DNA of 64,000 nucleotides from Adiantum capillus-veneris (taxonomy: Eukaryota > Streptophyta > Polypodiopsida > Polypodiales > Pteridaceae), in assembly GCA_014529385.2 (NCBI GenBank), contig CM043969.1:23190446-23254445 (forward strand), read 5' to 3'. Positions 59,463 through 64,000 of the stretch are shown piece by piece. Every line of letters begins with the position of its first letter. Within the stretch, counting starts at the first letter, position 1. Made by a program: the position numbers and the translations under genes. The notes beneath the pieces are model-generated. The model did not search any database. It was not told the DNA's origin and worked only from the letters and a program-made list of their open reading frames with translations.

Positions 59463-59464
59463 AT

Positions 59465-59652
59465 TGAAGGGGATCGGGGAGCACCACAGACGGAGAGTGA
59501 GAGAGAGAGAAGGAGACACACACACGATGTGGGTGGGGAGACTCAAAGAGTGAGCAGCCCCCTATACACTTATGCTATGTATAAGGTATACAAGTCAGTG
59601 GGCGCCCAGACTCTGGGCGGCCGGGCAAGGCACATGCGCCTATACCCCAACA
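59465..59652 (-). repeat. 5' LTR of the copia derivative
   Basis: 188 bp, one mismatch to 55686-55873. Confidence 0.95.
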
Positions 59653-59657
59653 AGAAG
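59653..59657. other. Target duplication AGAAG (right)
   Basis: Same as 55681-55685. Confidence 0.9.
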
Positions 59658-60988
59658 TGCAAGTTGGGGGTGGAGTACCTTTCTCAGCTCGCAACATTTA
59701 TCTTCTTGGTGAGCGAGGAACCTGATCTGGAGGAGCTCCGCATACCACACCTTCAAGTTGGGTCCTTTATCAAGGACACCAAGGAGCAGCAGGTTATACC
59801 CATGAACCGTGCAGCGGAAGGAAAAGCACACCGTCTCGAGTACCCTAGGGGTCTTGAGGAAGTGGTTGAGCAATCCATAGTTGTGGCTAGCCTTAGTGAC
59901 ACTCCAGTGCCACTACCACTGACGGATGTGGCTATCCCAGAGGTAGAAATAAGCCGCTTCTCCTTAGTGTTAGTGGATGGGGAGGAGTATGTGTTCCTGC
60001 ATGATTTGGAGAAAGCATTTGGCCTGCGCATGGATGAATGCTTGAGCGTGCTATGCAACAGTAGCAAATGTCCCTTAGACAATACGCCAGATGCCCTAGA
60101 AAGCAAGCTCTTGCCAGATGGGGACTTTGTTGCTGACAGTATTGCAGTTGTATGCGCGGACGTCCTGGCAGCAGAGCAGTTGCACGTGGCCGATGAAGAT
60201 TTCCAAGCCACGCAAGCCAAGGTTGAGGCTGCTAGGATGCCTATGCCATTATGCAACCTCCCATTTGATGATCCAAAGCTCGTATCTGTGGTGCATGGGA
60301 GCATTGAATTGGATGCAAAGGGCAACAGGGAGGAGGACGACAAGGAGCAGGAGGTAAACTGTATCCTAATTTTCATGTTACTATTTTATCCTTCATTGTC
60401 TTTTTTCTCAACCTTCATCGGTTTATGACAGGATTTTGTGGAGGTTGATGATTTTGCTGCAAAGACGGGTGGCAAGCGGAAGGGCTTTGGACCTCAAGCT
60501 TCCCTTGCGCATTACCTAGGACAACTCCCCCCTAGCGATGTGGCCATTATCCATAATGAATTTACTCCCCAAGCCCATTTTATGACTTGGTCGTTAAAAG
60601 CTTTGAGCAAGTTTTTGTGTTTGAGCACCATTGCTCAAACTGCGCATCAAGTGTTCCTAGTGCGTAGATCCCTTGTATGCACAGCGTTTGGCACTGGCTT
60701 TCATGGTAAAGTGCTTGCCCAGATAGGGATACATGCTTCCATTGACTCAACTGACCGAAAGGCCATAGTGCAGTCCCTCTTGACTGGGGAGTTGCCTTAC
60801 GCTCAAAATAGGCGCCAGGAAATGATCAAAAAAATTATGAACTCCTCAGATACATGATTTAAAATCACCATTTTGGAAGGAATAAAAAATATTTGAAATT
60901 GTCTCTCTATATTGCAAATTCTTTTGAATGTGATTTGTCAATCTTCAAAATTGTTTCAATTGGTGATATGAATTTTTTTTTGATTGGT

Positions 60989-61890
60989 GACTTTGTAATT
61001 TCATGTTCTGTATGTAATTGCAGTCAATTTCAGTAAATTTGTGCTCTTTAAGTACCCTTGGGGGTAGATAAGCCTATAAGGGCAAAAAAAAAGCCTGGCC
61101 ACAAGGGCGCGCAAATGGCCCATCCATCAGTTTTGGATGGGCCATTTGCGTGCCCTTGTGGCTAGGCTTTTTTTTGCCCCTATTAGGCTAATCTACCCCC
61201 TAGGATACCTACAAAGCACAAATTGATTGCAATGGATTGGTTTTGCATCACTCATTTAGATGCACCCTTTTTATGGCAATTCCAGCATATGTTCACACTC
61301 AAGGACACTAGAAAAGGTGAAATCAATTATGAGATGAAGTTTCCAGCACACTATCACCTGCTTCAGCTATACCTAGTACACCCCTGCACCAAAAAGTCCA
61401 ATTACATTGGACATTTGAAAAATCCAAATTACTGTTGCATAGACACTTGGTTTCACAATATGTTATTTATTTTTATATCCTATAGGGAATTCAAAGCTTG
61501 AAATGGCCAAAAAAGGGTGTCCACAAGGATCCATGTAAAATAATGATGCAAAACCAATAGGTTTTAGTAAATTTGTGCTTTGTAGGTATCCTAGGGGGTA
61601 GATAAGCCTACAAGGGGCAAAAAAAAGCCTGGCCACAAGGGCGCGCAAATGGCCCATCCATCAGTTTTGGATGGGCCATTTGTGCGCCCTTGTGTCCAGG
61701 CTTTTTTTGCCCCTAGTAGGCTAATCTACCCCCTAGGATACCTACAAAGAACAAATTTATTGCAATGGATTGGTTTTGTATCATTCATTTAGATGCACCT
61801 TATAGGTTTATCTACCCTCAAGCGTACTTAAAAAGAACAAATTTACTGAAATTGACTGCAATTACATACAGAACTTTAAATTACAAAGTC
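60989..61890. mobile_element. Foldback element with nested palindromes
   Basis: Outer inverted repeats of about 90 bp (60989-61080 against 61801-61890, e.g. gactttgtaatt / aattacaaagtc type ends, then tgtatgtaattgcagtcaat). Inside are two near-identical palindromes of about 190 bp (61036-61224 and 61568-61762), each with a 9-base loop (atcagtttt) between arms that include gcctggccacaagggc and ggtagataagcc. The block attgcaatggattggttttg is repeated directly after each palindrome. There is no ORF worth calling. It separates the two plus-strand from the two minus-strand orphan genes. Confidence 0.8.
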
Positions 61891-62005
61891 ATTTCATTAC
61901 AAAGATAATAGACACAGTAGACACAATTGTTGATCATATTGTCATTGGAAAGTCAAATCATTACAAAGATAAGGGTGTGCAATACAAAAAGAGGGGTAAC
62001 TTCGG

Positions 62006-62902
62006 CTAATGCTCGAAGTCTCGTCGCAATTGACGTGCAAGCTGCATATCTTTTGGCTGTATTGTCACTCGCTTTGCATGTATGGGGCATAGGTTGGTAT
62101 CTTCCAACACCGAAATGATGTGGGCCTCTGCAGCTTCTTTAATAGCCTCTAGCGCTATTGCTTGCATTCTATATTGATTTCCATAGCTTTGAAGCACCTC
62201 CTTCACAGTGGGAGCAAAGGGGGCACGTCGAATCAAAAGCTCCATCGTCTTCTGGTAGTGGCGGATTTCTGCAAATGCCCTTGCTATTTTTCGACGCCGC
62301 TGCGGTTGTCTTGGGGACACTTGCACATTTGCTGGCGGGCGGCGTTTAGGCTTCTTGAAAAACTTAGACTTGCGCCTTTTTACATGCTTAGGGGCTGGTT
62401 CTGCAGCCTCTTCTGATTCTTCCTCTTCCCTTGGCTGCCGATCTTGTCGTGTGGGGAGAGCTCCCTGGCCTCCAGGCAATGTCTTCCCCCCAACGGCCAC
62501 CCGGTGTGTGCACCGTATTTTTTCTCGCAGCCATGGTGGCTCACTCTTTGATTAAGTGTCTGTATGGACCACCCGAGTCCTGGATGGTCCTGCTTGTGAT
62601 TGGTGGTGCGACGGCTGCTCCCTATCCGACTCTGTTGTTTGCTGGCCCTCTTCTTCTCTCTAGTGCTGGGCACGTTGCTTCATTCTCCTTCTAGGTGTTA
62701 TATCTTGAGGAGGTGGAGATTCAACACTCCTCGATGACTCTCGTGCCCTACCACCATGCCCACTACCAGATGAGTTCCTAGAATGGCCTGGCGTTCGTGG
62801 CTGTTTTCTTGTGCCTTTAAGCCATGACGGCTTCTCACATCCTTGGAGGGTGTTTTTGTTGGCAGGTGGATGCTCTTTCGCGGTTTGTTTGGTGTGCGCC
62901 AT
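62006..62902 (-). pseudogene. Divergent, long-tailed histone H3-like gene
   Basis: From the ATG at 62902 one frame reads MAHTKQTAKEH, close to the H3 N-terminus (TKQTA and Lys4 kept, Lys9 position Glu). It runs through a basic Ser/Gln/Arg-rich tail, meets TAG at 62660-62662 and TAA at 62552-62554, and ends as a histone fold stopping at 62006. The fold has EIRHYQKTMELLIRR (alpha-N/alpha-1), a loop-1 region of normal H3 length, EAIKEAAEAHII and EDTNLCPIHAKRVTIQPKD, then MQLARQLRRDFEH. The last block is nearly canonical H3. The tail is about 200 residues against about 44 in ordinary H3. The stops may be decay, or lie in an unrecognised intron. Confidence 0.8.
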
Positions 62903-62960
62903 TTTGTTGGTAAGAGCTCACCTGTTCTTAAGAAATGAGTGGTTTATGAGAGCATGCAAT

Positions 62961-62968
62961 ATTTATAA
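62961..62968 (-). promoter_or_regulatory. TATA box of the H3-like gene
   Basis: On the minus strand gggcccttataaat, about 60 bp before the ATG, preceded by an inverted repeat (gggccctttttaagtgggccc, 62969-62989). P2 has a similar gggtccattataaac. Confidence 0.55.
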
Positions 62969-63041
62969 GGGCCCACTTAAAAAGGGCCCTGTTCACACTA
63001 ACTTTTTTTTAAAAAGTATTATTTTTTAAATAAACATGTCG

Positions 63042-64000
63042 CTAAGAGTTGGACCTTGCGTTCATGTTTAGTGACTCGCGCAGTATCCACTTTGATCCTT
63101 GTCGCACTCTGCATCGTCGCCATGCAGCATGCTTGGTGGGACCTTGCGACATTTTCCACTTGTTGCTATGCTCTTGACGACTCCATTTCCGCACTTCAAT
63201 AGCAATCTTGGATTGTCGCGCACGCTCCATTATGAGCTTACGAGCAAATGTTGTGCGAAAAAACCAATTGAACAGCTCCTCCAAATAATTGGATTGCACC
63301 ATTCCAGCACCATGTCGAGTATTTTGGAAGTACACTCCCCTTGCTCAATAATGGGACTTCTCCATGCCTTGAGTGCTAAAAATTTCAAGCGATCCATACT
63401 TGTGCATAAAAAATGCACCATGCACAAACAAGATATGTTGTTCACATGAGTAAACGATCCAAATTATTAAATAAAAACAATCCCTTGTAATGAATACACC
63501 ATGTAAAATGACTTACCATGTAATGTGTGATGTTATTTTCACCCCAAGAAAGGGTGAAGACCTTGGTAAAATCCACCAAGGCTTCTTGAAATGATTGGCG
63601 TTGTTCTTCTGTTGTGCTATTAAGGCCCATAAGCTTGACCATTTTATCAAAATGTGCCCAAACTTGCTTGCGCTTGTTTGCAAGCTCGCAATTTGAATCA
63701 TTGTCGGTAGTAGCTTTGCATAACTCCTTCCAAAGCTCCCAAAGGTTACCTGCCTGCTGGTTGGAGCTGTTTTGGGCATCATATCGACTTGGCTTTCCTT
63801 GGGAAACATTCTTCAAAAAGTGTCTAGCTTTTTGTCCATTCATTGACACTTGTTGAGAAATTTCATGGGCCTCCCCTGTGTTTTTTGCAGCAACGATAGA
63901 CACATTTCCACCGTGACAGCCAATGGAATTCAAGAGTACCTCCACTCTTTCGATCGCTTCCTGAGACTTTTCCAACGATTTCATTGTGAAAGCATAGTCA
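63042..64000 (-). pseudogene. Orphan gene M, C-terminal part (one intron, disabled)
   Basis: The frame is open at the window edge. It reads EKSQEAIERVEVLLNSIGCH, NLWELWKELCKATTDNDSNC and SWGENNITHYM, then a donor gtaagt (63516). The natural continuation is HILFVHGAFFMHKYGSLEIF at 63437, but the base pair before it is AA where an acceptor AG is needed. The frame goes on FSTQGMEKSHY, a TGA (near 63345), then ARGVYFQNTRHGAGMVQSNY to 63042. The YGSL..FS.QG.EKSHY block resembles uncharacterised, transposon-like eukaryotic proteins I have seen, but I cannot name the family. It is on the same strand as the H3-like gene, 140 bp upstream. Confidence 0.55.

Larger units (their letters stand above)
55686..59652 (-). 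mobile_element. Non-autonomous Ty1/copia derivative (3967 bp) inside P2
   Basis: Two 188-bp LTRs that differ at one base, a perfect 5-bp AGAAG duplication, an initiator-Met-tRNA primer site on the minus strand and one long ORF holding gag, protease and a scrap of RT. Integrase and most of RT are missing, so it would need enzymes from another copia element. The near-identical LTRs mean a young insertion. Confidence 0.95.
55311..60857 (+). pseudogene. Orphan gene P2 (two exons; stop codon; split by a copia element)
   Basis: The frame starts at the ATG at 55311, passes a TGA at 55611-55613 (KRLQ-stop-FQEIATDVGHYL), and is cut at 55685 by the copia derivative. It resumes in the same frame at 59658 (KLGVEYLSQLATFIFLVSEE), as it must if the insertion duplicated 5 bp. 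A 78-bp intron (60354-60431, gtaaac...gacag) joins DKEQE to DFVEVDDFAAKTGGKRKG. It ends at 60857. The product would be about 490 residues, acidic in the middle with a basic GGKRKGF patch. No domain was recognised. The tidy intron and frame suggest a real protein family. Confidence 0.6.

Noticed and set aside
62006-62500. Centromeric H3 (CENH3)
   Set aside because: Loop 1 has ordinary H3 length and the C-terminal block is close to canonical H3. The long tail alone is not enough.

Overview
The window looks like nuclear DNA from a large, transposon-filled plant genome. The best guess is a fern or another early-diverging vascular plant. The grounds are tRNA-primed LTR retrotransposons nested in one another, GT-AG introns of 78-94 bp, TATA-box promoters, TC and CA microsatellites, and a pentatricopeptide-repeat (PPR) scrap at 51.3-51.5 kb whose wording (ARRGLLKKDVVL..ALVGM) recalls fern PPR genes. 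No rRNA, tRNA, CRISPR or bacterial-type feature was seen. Most coding sequence is retroelement and much of it is decayed.

Layout. 1-6242: 3' part of a Ty3-type element (element 1) with two RNase H domains and a 2.7 kb LTR. 6243-9034: decayed pol of a different Ty3 lineage that resembles elements known from fungi. 9035-10260: LTR-like sequence with tandem repeats, followed by decayed small accessory ORFs B and A. 11403: a primer site matching tRNA-Asp, followed by a 2 kb leader with a 282-bp tandem array carrying eight palindromes, then a decayed gag (14.3-16.8 kb). 18.6-20.8 kb: a gag/RNase H/integrase deletion derivative. 24296-46050: a minus-strand Ty3 element with 322-bp LTRs and a long extra ORF after integrase. 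Element 2 (25837-38234) is inserted in that ORF. It is complete, with 2.7 kb LTRs, four accessory ORFs ahead of gag and one intact 1755-residue polyprotein.

46-53 kb is mostly non-coding: microsatellites, a minisatellite, a PPR scrap and a second fungal-like integrase remnant. 53.7-64 kb holds a group of orphan genes: two on the plus strand (P1, P2) and two on the minus strand (a divergent, long-tailed histone H3-like gene and gene M), converging on a foldback element at 60989-61890. All four carry disabling lesions. P2 is also split by a young 3967-bp copia derivative with a perfect 5-bp target duplication.

The least expected items are the H3-like gene in the orphan cluster, the paired accessory ORFs (one pair F-box-like) carried by the dual-RNase H element, the palindromic leader array, and the extra 3' ORF of the minus-strand element. 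Family assignments come from motifs read by eye; no database search was possible.
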